Part shown: positions 36,661-46,453 of the stretch, piece by piece | Numbering within the stretch: the stretch's first letter is position 1 | Layout: each line of letters begins with the position of its first letter | Notes under the pieces: generated by a model | What the model was told of the DNA's origin: nothing | The model's database searches: none | Seen by the model: the letters and a program-made list of their open reading frames with translations, nothing else | Program-made: the position numbers and the translations under genes | Origin: Bin52 sp965243345 | GTDB lineage: Bacteria; Pseudomonadota; Alphaproteobacteria; Thalassobaculales; Thalassobaculaceae | Assembly (NCBI GenBank): GCA_965243345.1 | Contig: CBDEUR010000003.1 | Coordinates: 186,001 to 250,000 of the forward strand | DNA: 64,000 bases | Direction of reading: 5' to 3'

Positions 36661-37764
36661 ATGGCTGAAAATCCGTCGCCGCGAGTAACGCCCCTGCATG
36701 ACCTGCATGTCCGGCTCGGGGCACGGATGACGACCTTTGCCGGCTATGACATGCCGGTCCAGTACCCCGACGGGATCAGGTCCGAGCACCTGCATGTCCG
36801 TGACCGGGCCGGGCTGTTCGATGTCTCCCACATGGGTCAGGTCCGGATCACCGGACCCGGCGGGGCGCGTGAACTCGAGGCCCTGACACCGGCAAGCCTG
36901 CAGGAGCTCGCGCCGGGCCAGATGCGCTACGGCCTGTTCACCACGCCCACCGGCGGCGTGCTTGATGACTTCATGGCGGTGTGCCTGGACGACCACCTGC
37001 TGCTGGTGGTGAACGCGGCATGCGTCGCCCAGGACGTCGAACTGGTTCAGGCGGGTCTCGTCTCGGCGCGCGCCGAGCTGCTCGAAGACATGGCACTGCT
37101 GGCGCTGCAGGGCCCGGCGGCGGAAGACGTGCTGGCCGGGATGGCTCCGGAGGCAGCCGGCCTTCGCTTCATGTCCGCCGGCGAGATCGAGCTTCTCGGG
37201 ACACCGTGCCTGGTGTCACGCTCCGGCTACACCGGCGAGGACGGGTTCGAGATCTCGGTGCCGAACGAGCGTGCCGTGGCCCTTGCCGAGGCGCTTCTTG
37301 AACATCCGGATGTTCGTCCTGTCGGCCTCGGTGCCCGCGATTCACTGAGGCTGGAAGCGGGGCTCTGTCTCTACGGCCATGACCTGTCACCCTCGATCAC
37401 GCCGGTCGAGGCGGCGTTGACATGGTCGATCGGCAAGCGGCGGCGCGCGGAAGGCGGGTTTGCCGGCGAGCAGACCATCCTGCGGCAGCTGGCGGACGGC
37501 GCCCCGCGTCGCAGGGTCGGACTGCGGCCTCTCGGCCGGGCGCCGGCGCGCGAACACTCCGAGATCGTGGGGTCCGACGGCAGGGCGATCGGGGAGGTGA
37601 CCAGTGGCGGATTCTCGCCCAGCCTCAACGCCCCCGTCGCCATGGGCTACGTCGATGTGAACAGCAGCGACGAGGGGACGGAGGTCGATATCCGGGTCCG
37701 GGGCACACCGCGGCCGGCCCGGGTCTCACGGCTTCCGTTCGTGCCGGCGCGGTACAAGCGGTGA
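36661..37764 (+). CDS. gcvT: Glycine cleavage system aminomethyltransferase (T protein)
   Basis: GcvT transfers the methylene group from aminomethyl-lipoyl GcvH to tetrahydrofolate, releasing ammonia. The 367 aa product has GYDMPVQYPDGIRSEHLHVR, LFDVSHMGQVRITGPG, SRSGYTGEDGFEISVPNE and the late EVTSGGFSPSLNAPVAMGYV. The ATG at 36661 directly follows the riboswitch leader. It is the first gene of gcvT-gcvH-gcvP. Confidence 0.96.
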   Translation: MAENPSPRVTPLHDLHVRLGARMTTFAGYDMPVQYPDGIRSEHLHVRDRAGLFDVSHMGQVRITGPGGARELEALTPASLQELAPGQMRYGLFTTPTGGVLDDFMAVCLDDHLLLVVNAACVAQDVELVQAGLVSARAELLEDMALLALQGPAAEDVLAGMAPEAAGLRFMSAGEIELLGTPCLVSRSGYTGEDGFEISVPNERAVALAEALLEHPDVRPVGLGARDSLRLEAGLCLYGHDLSPSITPVEAALTWSIGKRRRAEGGFAGEQTILRQLADGAPRRRVGLRPLGRAPAREHSEIVGSDGRAIGEVTSGGFSPSLNAPVAMGYVDVNSSDEGTEVDIRVRGTPRPARVSRLPFVPARYKR

Positions 37765-37797
37765 TGTGCAGTACAGACCGACTGGGGGAGCAGCGGT

Positions 37798-38205
37798 ATG
37801 AGTGGACTTCGTTACACCCGTGATCACGAATGGGTTGTTGTCGACGGGTCGACGGCCCGGGTCGGAATCAGTGACTACGCCCAGGACCAGCTCGGGGACA
37901 TCGTGTTTGTCGAGGTCACCGCGCTGGGCGAGACGGTCTCGCAGGGCGACGTGGTTGCCGTTGTCGAGTCCGTCAAGGCGGCGAGCGACATCTACACTCC
38001 GGTCTCCGGATCGGTCAGCCGGTGGAACGAGGCGCTGGAAGCCGCGCCGGAGACAGTCAACGAGGATGCGGCCGGTGCAGGCTGGATATTCGAGATCACG
38101 CTCAGCAATGCGGGCGAACTCGACGGACTGATGGACCAGGAAGAGTACATGACCTTCCTGTCCACCATTCAGGGACCGTCGACAGGGGCGATGACGAGGG
38201 AGTAA
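37798..38205 (+). CDS. gcvH: Glycine cleavage system H protein
   Basis: GcvH carries the lipoyl arm shuttling aminomethyl between the P, T and L proteins. The 135 aa product contains HEWVVVDGSTARVGISDYAQ and the lipoylation site ESVKAASD with Lys60. GGGGGAGC lies before the ATG. It sits between gcvT and gcvP, with gcvP starting six bases later. Confidence 0.97.
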   Translation: MSGLRYTRDHEWVVVDGSTARVGISDYAQDQLGDIVFVEVTALGETVSQGDVVAVVESVKAASDIYTPVSGSVSRWNEALEAAPETVNEDAAGAGWIFEITLSNAGELDGLMDQEEYMTFLSTIQGPSTGAMTRE

Positions 38206-38211
38206 GCGGAC

Positions 38212-41094
38212 ATGCCGGCAAACGGATCGAAGTCACCTTCCTGGGAAGAAGAGAGCTTTGCCACGCGCCATGTCGGCCTGCGGCCCGCCGACGAAGCCAG
38301 GATGCTCGACACAATCGGGGTTGCCAGCCTGGGCGAGCTGATCGGCAACACGGTGCCGGCCGGAATCCGCACGTCGGAGCCGCTGGACCTGCGTGAACCG
38401 CTGACCGAGACCGAGGCCCTGGCCCGTCTCAGGCAGTTCGCCGATCGCAACAAGGTTGCGACCTCGCTGATCGGCATGGGCTACGCGCAGTCCGTCATAC
38501 CCGGCGTCATCCAGCGCAACATTCTCGAGAACCCGGCCTGGTACACCGCCTACACGCCGTATCAGCCCGAGATTTCCCAGGGCCGGCTCGAGGCGTTGCT
38601 GAACTTTCAGACCATGGTTGCCGACCTCACGGGCCTCGAGATCGCCAACGCCTCCCTGCTCGACGAGGCAACGGCGGTGGCGGAGGCCGTCAGCTTCGCC
38701 CGCAAGCTCTCGAAGTCACGGTCGGATGTCGTATTCGTGTCGAACCGCTGCCATCCACAGACCATCGACGTCGTGAGAACCCGGGCCGAACCGGTCGGCT
38801 TGCGGGTCGTGGTCGGTGACGAAAACGAACGGGGCGAGCAGGACTGTTTCGCGCTGGTGCTGCAGTACCCGGCGACGGACGGCGAGATCATCGACTACAG
38901 GGACCTGGCCGAGGCGGTACACTCCGGCGACGGCATGGTGATCGTGGCGGCCGACCTGCTTGCGCTTGCCCTGCTGACGCCGCCCGGTGAATGGGGCGCG
39001 GACGTGGTGGTCGGGTCTTCCCAGCGTTTCGGGGTGCCGCTCGGTTTCGGCGGTCCGCACGCGGCGTATTTTGCAACCAGGGACAGCTACAGGCGTTCGG
39101 TGCCGGGCCGTCTCGTCGGCGTGGCTATCGATACAATCGGGTCACCGGCACTCCGGCTCGCGCTGCAGACCCGCGAACAGCACATCCGGCGCGAAAAGGC
39201 GACCAGCAACATCTGCACCGCCCAGGTTCTGCTTGCGGTCATGGCGTCGATGTACGCCGTCTACCACGGCCCGGACGGCCTGCGGCGCATCGCGCGCCGG
39301 GTCCACCGCCTGGCCGCGGTCTGCGCCGCCGGCCTGCGCGAACTGGGCTACAAGATCCGCACGACGGCGTGTTTCGACACCATCATGGTCGAGACCGGCG
39401 ACTGGACGGCCTCGGTGATCGAGGCGGCCCGGGTCGAGGGGATCAACCTGCGGGTCTATCCAAACGGGGTCGGAATCTCCTTCGACGAGACCGGATCCCG
39501 CCAGCTGGTCGAACGGCTGTGGTCGCTCATGGCATTTGACTCGCTGCGCTCCCTGTCGTTCGTTGCGCTCGACGCGGCCACGCCCGACATGCTCCCGGAT
39601 GCGCTGTTGCGCAGCTCGCAGTTCCTGCAGCACCGGGTCTTCAACCGGTACCACTCCGAGACCGAGATGCTGCGCTACATCCGCTCGCTGTCGGACCGCG
39701 ACATCGCGCTCGACAGGTCGATGATCCCGCTCGGATCCTGCACGATGAAGCTCAACGCCACCACCGAGATGGTGCCGGTGACCTGGCCGGAGTTTGCGGA
39801 CATCCACCCCTTTGCGCCGCGCGAGGACGTGGAGGGATACCTCGAGATGATCGCTGACCTCGAGGCGATGCTCTGCGCATGCACCGGTTATGCCGCCGTG
39901 TCGCTGCAGCCGAACGCGGGGTCCCAGGGCGAGTATGCCGGGTTGCTGATCATCCGGGCCTATCATCGCGACCGTGGCGAGGAAGGGCGGGATGTCTGCC
40001 TGATCCCGAGTTCGGCACACGGCACCAATCCGGCATCGGCTGCCATGGCCGGCATGCGGGTGGTGGTGGTCAGGTGTGACGAGGACGGCAATGTCGACCT
40101 GGACGACCTGCGGGCCAGGGCCGAGGAGTACTCCGGGACTCTCGCGGCGCTGATGGTGACCTATCCCTCGACCCACGGCGTGTTCGAGGAGGCGATCGGC
40201 GAGATCTGCGACATTGTCCACGAACACGGTGGCCAGGTCTATGTCGACGGTGCCAACCTGAACGCCATGGTGGGCCTGTGCCACCCGGGCCGGTTCGGGG
40301 CCGATGTCAGCCACCTGAACCTGCACAAGACCTTCTGCATTCCACATGGCGGCGGCGGGCCGGGTGTAGGGCCCGTGGCAGTTGCAGCCCATCTCGCGCC
40401 CTACCTGCCCGGGCACCGGTTCGGGAACGCGGGTGAGTCGGCGATCGGGCCGGTCAGTGCCGCGCCCTGGGGAAGTGCCGGCATCCTGCCGATCTCGTGG
40501 TGCTACATCGCCATGATGGGAAGTGCCGGGCTCACCCGGGCGAGCGAGTGCGCCATCCTCAGCGCGAACTACCTGGCGGCGCGGCTGCGGCCGCATTACC
40601 CGGTGCTGTACACCGGGGCCAGGGGCACGGTTGCCCACGAGTGCATCATTGACGTGCGACAGATCAGGGAGGAGACCGGTGTCACGGTCGATGACGTTGC
40701 CAAGCGGCTGATCGACTTCGGCTTCCATGCGCCGACCATGTCGTTTCCGGTTGCCGGCACCCTCATGATCGAGCCGACCGAGAGTGAGCCGAAGCGCGAA
40801 CTCGACCGTTTCATCGAGGCGATGGTGGCGATCCGGGACGAGATCCGGGCGATCGGGGCCGGCGACATCCCCTATGCCGACAGCCCGCTCGCCAACGCGC
40901 CGCATACCGCCGAGGCGGTGGCGAGCGACGAATGGGACCGGCAGTATTCCCGCGAACAGGCGGTCTTCCCGGTGGAACGGCTGCGCTGGAACAAGTACTG
41001 GCCGCCCGTTGGCCGCGTGGACAATGTCTGGGGCGACCGCAATCTCTTCTGTTCCTGCCCGCCCGTCGAGGACTGGGTCGACGCCGCCGAATGA
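38212..41094 (+). CDS. gcvP: Glycine dehydrogenase (decarboxylating), single-chain P protein
   Basis: GcvP is the PLP-dependent decarboxylase of the cleavage system. At 960 aa it is the fused form, not split GcvPA/GcvPB. The N-terminal half has MGYAQSVIPGVIQRNILENP, and the C-terminal half has the PLP-binding segment NLHKTFCIPHGGGGPGVGP with Lys706. HGTNPASAAMAGM and DGANLNAMVG are also present. The downstream gene is convergent and starts ten bases beyond. Confidence 0.96.
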   Translation: MPANGSKSPSWEEESFATRHVGLRPADEARMLDTIGVASLGELIGNTVPAGIRTSEPLDLREPLTETEALARLRQFADRNKVATSLIGMGYAQSVIPGVIQRNILENPAWYTAYTPYQPEISQGRLEALLNFQTMVADLTGLEIANASLLDEATAVAEAVSFARKLSKSRSDVVFVSNRCHPQTIDVVRTRAEPVGLRVVVGDENERGEQDCFALVLQYPATDGEIIDYRDLAEAVHSGDGMVIVAADLLALALLTPPGEWGADVVVGSSQRFGVPLGFGGPHAAYFATRDSYRRSVPGRLVGVAIDTIGSPALRLALQTREQHIRREKATSNICTAQVLLAVMASMYAVYHGPDGLRRIARRVHRLAAVCAAGLRELGYKIRTTACFDTIMVETGDWTASVIEAARVEGINLRVYPNGVGISFDETGSRQLVERLWSLMAFDSLRSLSFVALDAATPDMLPDALLRSSQFLQHRVFNRYHSETEMLRYIRSLSDRDIALDRSMIPLGSCTMKLNATTEMVPVTWPEFADIHPFAPREDVEGYLEMIADLEAMLCACTGYAAVSLQPNAGSQGEYAGLLIIRAYHRDRGEEGRDVCLIPSSAHGTNPASAAMAGMRVVVVRCDEDGNVDLDDLRARAEEYSGTLAALMVTYPSTHGVFEEAIGEICDIVHEHGGQVYVDGANLNAMVGLCHPGRFGADVSHLNLHKTFCIPHGGGGPGVGPVAVAAHLAPYLPGHRFGNAGESAIGPVSAAPWGSAGILPISWCYIAMMGSAGLTRASECAILSANYLAARLRPHYPVLYTGARGTVAHECIIDVRQIREETGVTVDDVAKRLIDFGFHAPTMSFPVAGTLMIEPTESEPKRELDRFIEAMVAIRDEIRAIGAGDIPYADSPLANAPHTAEAVASDEWDRQYSREQAVFPVERLRWNKYWPPVGRVDNVWGDRNLFCSCPPVEDWVDAAE

Positions 41095-41103
41095 CCGGGT
41101 CCG

Positions 41104-42339
41104 TCAGGCACGCTTGCGGGCGCGAGCTTCCTTCTCGGCCATCCGGGCCTTGAGTTCCTCGGGGGTGAGACGGACGATGTCGCGGTTCTGGTGGCTGAAG
41201 ATGTCGTAGGCCGCGGTATCGATCTCCTCGAGCGCCACGCGTCCGGCCAGGACATCGCGTTTCCAGTCCTCGTGTTCCTGGTGACGGTCATGGAACTCCG
41301 GCATCACCTCGCGCGCGAACAGCTCCAGGCTGTCGCAGATGTCCTGGTGGCTGGTCTTTCCGGCCTGGTTCAGCAGGATGATCTGGTCGACATGCGCTGC
41401 CTCGAACTGCCGGAGCCGCTTGCGGATGGTCTCGGGTGAGCCGATCAACCCGCTCTCGAGTGCCTGGCGCTCCTGTTCGCTGCCCCTCCAGTCCTGGTAG
41501 GCTTCCCACAGGTTGCCGGTTCCCGGTGCACTGATCCCGGCGCGGCCGTAGTGACTCAGGGCGAAGATGAAGAAGGTCCAGCCGGAGGCCTTCTCGCGCG
41601 CCTCCTCGTCGGTCTCGGCACACATGAACCCGTTGACCATGGCGATGTTGGGGTTGTCCGGGTAGTCGGCGAGGCGGCCGGGCGTGTGCAGGAGCGAATT
41701 GTAGTAGCGGTGCACCCAGGCCCGCGCGGCCTCCGGGCTGACGAAGGTAAAGCCGAGCGCCCCCATGCCCCATTCGCCGGCCTTGGCGATGGTCCGGATG
41801 TTCGAACACGCGACCCAGAGCGGCGGGTGCGGTTTCTGGTACGGCTTGGGAACCACGTTCCGGGCCGGGAAGTCGTGGAACTCACCGTGAAACTCCCACG
41901 AGGTGCTGGTGAACATCGGGATGATTGCCCGGACCGACTCCTCCCAGCGTTCGCGCTTGGTCCGCACCCGGGTACCGAACGGGTGAAGCTCCGCCGGACC
42001 GGCTCCCTCTCCGAGACCGAGTTCGACCCGCCCGTCCGAAAGCAGGTCGAGTGTCGCGACCCGTTCCGCGACCCGGTGCGGCTGGTTGGTGGTCGACTGG
42101 ATGATGCCGTGGCCGAGCCGGATTCGCGCCGTGCGCTGGGATGCGGCACCCAGGAACACCTCCGGTGCCGAACAGTGCGAGTATTCCTCCAGGAAGTGAT
42201 GTTCCACCGCCCATGCGTAGTCGTAGCCGAGCCGGTCCGCGAGCTCGATCTGGGAGACCGCGTTCTTCAGCAGCGTGCGTTCGCTCTCCTCGGTCCAGGG
42301 ACGCGGCAGCTGCAATTCGTAGAAGATACCGAACTTCAT
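41104..42339 (-). CDS. Luciferase-like (LLM class) flavin-dependent monooxygenase
   Basis: The 411 aa product starts MKFGIFYELQLPRPW and has AVEHHFLEEYSHCSAPEVFL, IRLGHGIIQSTTNQPHRVAE and LDLLSDGRVELGLGEG, the hallmarks of bacterial luciferase-family FMN enzymes. Near the C-terminus, IGSPETIRKRLRQFE is also typical. Substrate unknown. It follows an iron-type alcohol dehydrogenase gene on the same strand. Confidence 0.9.
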   Translation of the reverse strand: MKFGIFYELQLPRPWTEESERTLLKNAVSQIELADRLGYDYAWAVEHHFLEEYSHCSAPEVFLGAASQRTARIRLGHGIIQSTTNQPHRVAERVATLDLLSDGRVELGLGEGAGPAELHPFGTRVRTKRERWEESVRAIIPMFTSTSWEFHGEFHDFPARNVVPKPYQKPHPPLWVACSNIRTIAKAGEWGMGALGFTFVSPEAARAWVHRYYNSLLHTPGRLADYPDNPNIAMVNGFMCAETDEEAREKASGWTFFIFALSHYGRAGISAPGTGNLWEAYQDWRGSEQERQALESGLIGSPETIRKRLRQFEAAHVDQIILLNQAGKTSHQDICDSLELFAREVMPEFHDRHQEHEDWKRDVLAGRVALEEIDTAAYDIFSHQNRDIVRLTPEELKARMAEKEARARKRA

Positions 42340-42436
42340 CGAACTCTCCGGAGCAGATCGCGGCGCGATCCTAGTCGATCAGGCCACGGGCGTCATCGTG
42401 ATGGCGCGATGCATCACGTGGCGGGTCCGCGGATGG

Positions 42437-43606
42437 CTACAGCGCGCGGGTCAGGATCTCCTGGACCTGGTCGGGGGAGCGGATCGGCCTGGGATTGGAG
42501 AAGGTCCAGTCGTCCAGCATGCAGTTGGCGGCAAGCTCGGGCAGCCTATCGGCCTTGACCCCGACTTCGCCGAGCCGCCTCGGCAGTCCGAGGCCGCTGA
42601 TGAGGTCACCGATGACTTCGGCCGCCGGTATCCCGGGCCGTCCGAGCGCGGCCGAGAGTTCCGCCTGGCGCCGGCCGTTGACCGCGCGGTTCCAGTCGAG
42701 CACCACCGGAAGCATCACGCAGGACGTGTGCCCGTGCGGCACGCCGGCGCTGCCTCCGAGAATGTGGCCGATGGCGTGGCTGGCCCCGAGGCGGCACCCC
42801 GATACCACGCCCGTCATAGACAGCCAGGCACCGACAAGGCACTTCTGGCGCGCCTCGGTATCGTCCGGGTTCGACCGGACCCTCGGCAGGGCTTCGCCGA
42901 GCAGTCGCAGCGCATGCAGCGCCGAACTGTCCCAGTAGTCGTTCGCATCGATCGACAGGAAGGTCTCCACCGCGTGATCGACCGCCCGGATGCCGGTCGA
43001 CAGGAACAGCCACTCCGGTGTGTGCCGGGTGATCGCTCCGTCGAGAATGACGGAGACCGGGATGATGCCTGGATGCATGTAGGACTGCTTGAGCCGAAGG
43101 CGCGGATCGGTGATCCCGGCGCGGGCGTTGAACTCGCCGCCCGACAGCGTGGTCGGCACCGCGACCTGGCGCACCGTCGGACCGGCGTAGTCGGGCAGGT
43201 GTCGTATCCCGTCGGCGTCAACCCTGGTTCGAAACTGGTCCAGCCCGTCCATGTCGGTGACATCGTGACGCAGACAGATCGTCACCGCCTTGCCGCCGTC
43301 GGTTACCGACCCGCCGCCAACGGTGACCAGGAGGTCGGCATCGACGGACCTGGCGGCGGCCGCACAGGCGACGACGGCGTCGCGCGGAGAATGGGCCGGC
43401 ATGGCGGAGAACCGACCGGCGAGCCGGGCCCCGAGCGCACCGGCGATGGTCTCCACCTCGTCGGTGTTCCGCGCCAGGCTCCCGCTGGTCAGCAGGAACA
43501 CGCGGCGTGCCGCCCGGCGTTCCGCTTCCTGCGCGATGGCCTCGGCAGCCGGATACCCGGTCAGCACCCGCTCCATGGCGGTGAACCGAATTTCGCCCTG
43601 CATCAT
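42437..43606 (-). CDS. Iron-containing (group III) alcohol dehydrogenase
   Basis: The 389 aa product has the NAD-binding VTVGGGSVTDGGKA, the metal-site segments GIRAVDHAVETFLS and ASHAIGHILGGSAGVPHGHT, and PTTLSGGEFNARAG. The NARAGI loop and overall length resemble maleylacetate reductases and related oxidoreductases. The His ligands are present. It is probably cotranscribed with the flavin monooxygenase downstream, suggesting a shared degradation pathway (inference). Confidence 0.88.
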   Translation of the reverse strand: MMQGEIRFTAMERVLTGYPAAEAIAQEAERRAARRVFLLTSGSLARNTDEVETIAGALGARLAGRFSAMPAHSPRDAVVACAAAARSVDADLLVTVGGGSVTDGGKAVTICLRHDVTDMDGLDQFRTRVDADGIRHLPDYAGPTVRQVAVPTTLSGGEFNARAGITDPRLRLKQSYMHPGIIPVSVILDGAITRHTPEWLFLSTGIRAVDHAVETFLSIDANDYWDSSALHALRLLGEALPRVRSNPDDTEARQKCLVGAWLSMTGVVSGCRLGASHAIGHILGGSAGVPHGHTSCVMLPVVLDWNRAVNGRRQAELSAALGRPGIPAAEVIGDLISGLGLPRRLGEVGVKADRLPELAANCMLDDWTFSNPRPIRSPDQVQEILTRAL

Positions 43607-43863
43607 GCGGCATGTCCTTGTCAGAGGGTGAACGGAGGCGGGCGCTTGTGGCAGGAAGTCCGCGCAGACCCCGGCTCGTGCCCAAATCAGGCTGCACTAC
43701 CAATTGCGCGCACGCGCAGGAACCCGGTCACGCAAAGCACCGTTCGTGGCAGCAAGACCCTGCATCCTGTCATCTCTCCGGTCGTGCACTGGCGTGTCTG
43801 CAACGAAGTACGTCGGGAAGCCCCGGCAAGCGTGGACCCGGCACTACGATAGCACGGTACCAG
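43607..43863. other. Left edge of the accessory island, no gene seen
   Basis: About 255 bases between the alcohol dehydrogenase start and the first copy of the 215-base repeat. I see no gene, though the alcohol dehydrogenase promoter must lie here. Confidence 0.4.
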
Positions 43864-44078
43864 GCCCGGGAGTGCGAGCCGGTTTCCGACCGGCCGGGCA
43901 ACGGTCCCGGACCCGCAGGTTCCGCGTTGTTCCCCGGCGCGCAGCCGGTGCGACGCCGCGTCTTGCCAGTGCAAGGGGTACTGTGACGGGTTTGCCGATC
44001 GAGAGACGCGAGCGTGCAATCATCCATCACCACCACACACGACAAGGCTTGCAAGGTGCTGGACGCTCACAACGGTTT
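43864..44078 (+). repeat. 215-base direct repeat, copy 1
   Basis: The stretch from GCCCGGGAGTGCGAGCCGG to CGCTCACAACGGTTT is repeated with scattered substitutions at 48049-48263. Shared blocks include CAAGGGGTACTGTGACGGGT and CATCCATCACCACCACACAC. Each copy lies about 50 bases before an AAA ATPase gene copy, so it looks like the upstream region carried along in a duplication. The two copies diverge right after AACGGTTT. Confidence 0.85.
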
Positions 44079-44126
44079 CGAAGCTTCTGCATACGGTAAT
44101 CGTGCGTCAGTCAGCAGAGTTGCCGG

Positions 44127-45048
44127 ATGGCTGCCCATGAACGCCCGCAGAAGGCGACGCTCGTCGCCCGTCTGAACGAGGAGCCCACGCGACTGATACT
44201 GATCACGGGACCGCGTCAGACGGGAAAGACCACCCTGGTGCGACAGGTCCTGGACCGCTTCGATCGGCCTCACCGCTACCTTGCCGTCGATGAGTCCGAC
44301 CGGGTGACACTCCCGCCGTTTCCGCTTGCCGGCGAAGCACGGGAAGCAACGGCCGGCGAATCGACCGGATCACGCACGGGCGGGAGAGATGGGCGTCGGC
44401 TCGTGCGTCGATGGGAAGAGGCCAGGATCGAGGCCGGGCGTTCCGAACGGGGCTTCGTTCTGGTCTTCGACGAGATTCTGAAAATCGGGAACTGGTCCGA
44501 AGCGGTCAAGGGACTGCGGGATGCCGATCGACGCCATGAACGGAACCTTCACGTGGTTCTGCTCATGCCGGTTCCGCTGACCATGCAACGGGGCATGACC
44601 GAGAGCCTTGCCGGTCGGTTCGAGGCGATCCGCCTCGCACACTGGTCGTTTGCCGAGATGTCCGAGGCGTTCGACTTCGACCTGCCGCGCTACGTCTGTT
44701 TCGGAGGCTATCCGGGCGCCGCACCCCTGGTTCACGATCAGGAACGGTGGCATGCGTACATCACGGGCGCCGTGGTCGAGCCAAACATCGAACGCGATGT
44801 GCTCGCCATGCAACGGGTGGACAAGCCGTCGCTGCCGAAAGCGCTGTTCGAACTCGTCGCCGGGTATTCGGGGCAGGTTCTCTCCTACAACAGGATGCTG
44901 GGCCAGTTTCAGGGCGCCGCCAACACCACCACCCTGGCCCGCTATCCGGACCTGCTGTCACGCGGCGGCCTGATTGCCGGTCTCGACAACCATGCCAACC
45001 ACGCCCATCCCAGGCGTGCCTCCAGCCCGAGGCTCAACGTGCTCGACG
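44127..45048 (+). pseudogene. Decayed copy of the DUF4143-type AAA ATPase, C-terminally truncated
   Basis: It aligns along its whole length with the first 308 residues or so of the intact ATPase at 48312-49589, starting MAAHERPQKATLVARLNEEP. Walker A GPRQTGKTT is kept. The Walker B helix has changed (DEILKI against DEIQKI), and the sensor LLGSAPLIMQ has become LLMPVPLTMQ, losing the Gly-Ser. After LNVLD (about 45048) the homology stops and the frame runs into a serine recombinase fragment. The whole C-terminal nuclease-like domain is missing. Confidence 0.88.
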
Positions 45049-45527
45049 CGGCGGTCTGGACCGAGGTGCTGGCCCTGGCCGTGAACCCGGACCTCATCCA
45101 GGGATAGATCACGCGCAGGCTGGAAGCCGCGAACGACACGACGGACGTCCGGCAACGCATCTATTCTCTGCAGGGCGAGCTGGCCCGCATCACCACCCGA
45201 ATGCGGCGCCTGCTCGACGCCTACCAGGAAGAGGTCATGACCCTTGACGAATTGCGGGAGGCAAAGACCCTGCTCCAGGCCCGGCAGAGTTCCATCCAGT
45301 CCGAGTTGAGGTCCCTGAAGGCTGCGGAACTTGCGCGTGGCGCACGGCTTTCGCTGGCCGCATCGGCGGAACAGTTCCTTGGACAACTGCACGAAGGAGG
45401 TCGATCCCTTTCCCTCGCCGAACGCCAGTGCATCGTGCGCCTGCTCGTTCGCGAGGTGAGGGCCGGGAAGGACGAGATCACGATCTGTCATTCCATTCCG
45501 ATACCGACGTCACCGCCCCGCCGCTCC
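45049..45527 (+). pseudogene. 3' fragment of a large serine recombinase
   Basis: The translation VWTEVLALAVNPDLIQ, a stop, then ITRRLEAAN and RLLDAYQEEVMTLDELREAK, ending LSLAERQCIVRLLVREV, is the C-terminal coiled-coil part of large serine recombinases. It is in the same frame as the truncated ATPase upstream, interrupted by TAG at 45105-45107. The catalytic and DNA-binding parts are absent. It ends where the transposase relic begins. Confidence 0.82.
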
Positions 45528-46191
45528 GATCCGTCCGGCGATGATTCCGGTCAGGGAGAACTCTTGGATCCGCGTTGTCGTCAGGTCGTAGAGCAACACG
45601 TCGAACTGCGCCTCGAACAGGCTCGCCCAGCGGGCGCGCAGGAACGAGAAGAAGTCCTGCTTGTGCGCCAGCAGCTTGTCGAGACAGCGAGAGAGCGTGT
45701 CGTCGGCGATCGCGCGCTCGCCGCCCGGAAGATCGCGAAGCGCGCTGTGCTCGTACCAGTGGCGGTGAAGACGCCACTCGCTGCCCGGGTCGATCAGTCG
45801 GTAGCAGACCTGGATCTTCAGGATGTCCAGCCACCTGGTGCCTTGCCGGCTCGGCGGCAAGCGCTCATCCCGGAAGCGGTCCAGCTCCAGGCGGTCCCCA
45901 CTGGCGCGGGTCGTGAAGCGCCACCCGCGAAAGGTTGATCTTCACCACTTCGCAGGTCAGTTCCGGCGCCTCCCGGTCCTCGGTAAACAGCACCATCTGC
46001 CGCTATCGCGACTTGCCCTCCACTACCTCGATCGAGCGGCACCACGCCGCGCGCTGGCTGTCGTTGATCTCGCCGAGATAGAGGACCTGACGCTGAACGA
46101 CCCGGCCGCCGTGGACCCGTACGTTCTCCACCATGCTCCAGTAGCGGTGCTCCTTGCCGTCCTTGAAGCGTCTCTTGCAGCGAACGAACAA
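45510..46191 (-). pseudogene. IS1634-like transposase remnant
   Basis: The N-terminal piece (FVRCKRRFKDGKEHRYWSMV, then RQVLYLGEINDSQRAAWCRS) and the later piece (YRLIDPGSEWRLHRHWYEHS, then LSRCLDKLLAHKQDFFSFLR and FDVLLYDLTTT) match IS1634/IS4-type transposases. They lie in different frames with at least two frameshifts between (around 45860-46010). The sequence breaks off just after the DLT segment, losing most of the catalytic domain. No terminal inverted repeats are recognised. Confidence 0.82.
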
Positions 46192-46453
46192 GGGAACAGC
46201 GTCCGGTTCTTCGTCAACCCGATAAAGGGGGCAGGTCGGCACTACACGCGACTCTGGAGTGGCACTGCACGGAAATCCTCTGGTTCTCACGCCGGAAACA
46301 CGTCAAATGTGTCGAATAGGATGCCGGTTTGCGGAAGTCGGGCTGACATGATGATTTGGTTGCGCCAGGCAAAGCCCTGAAAAGGGAAAAGCGATGAGCT
46401 GGAAACCTTTCGTCACAGGCCAGCGGGTTCGACACGCACCCGGCAAAGGCGCA

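Noticed and set aside
39142..40905. Long minus-strand frame opposite gcvP
   Set aside because: It is an antisense mirror of gcvP with no family features.
36661..41094. Split gcvPA/gcvPB arrangement
   Set aside because: gcvP is a single 960-codon frame containing both halves.
42398..43852. 484-codon plus-strand frame opposite the iron-type alcohol dehydrogenase
   Set aside because: It is antisense to a gene with clear NAD and metal motifs and has no recognisable domain.
45201..45938. Extension of the recombinase frame past 45527 as one long protein
   Set aside because: Beyond about 45527 the frame is merely antisense to the transposase remnant and loses recombinase similarity.
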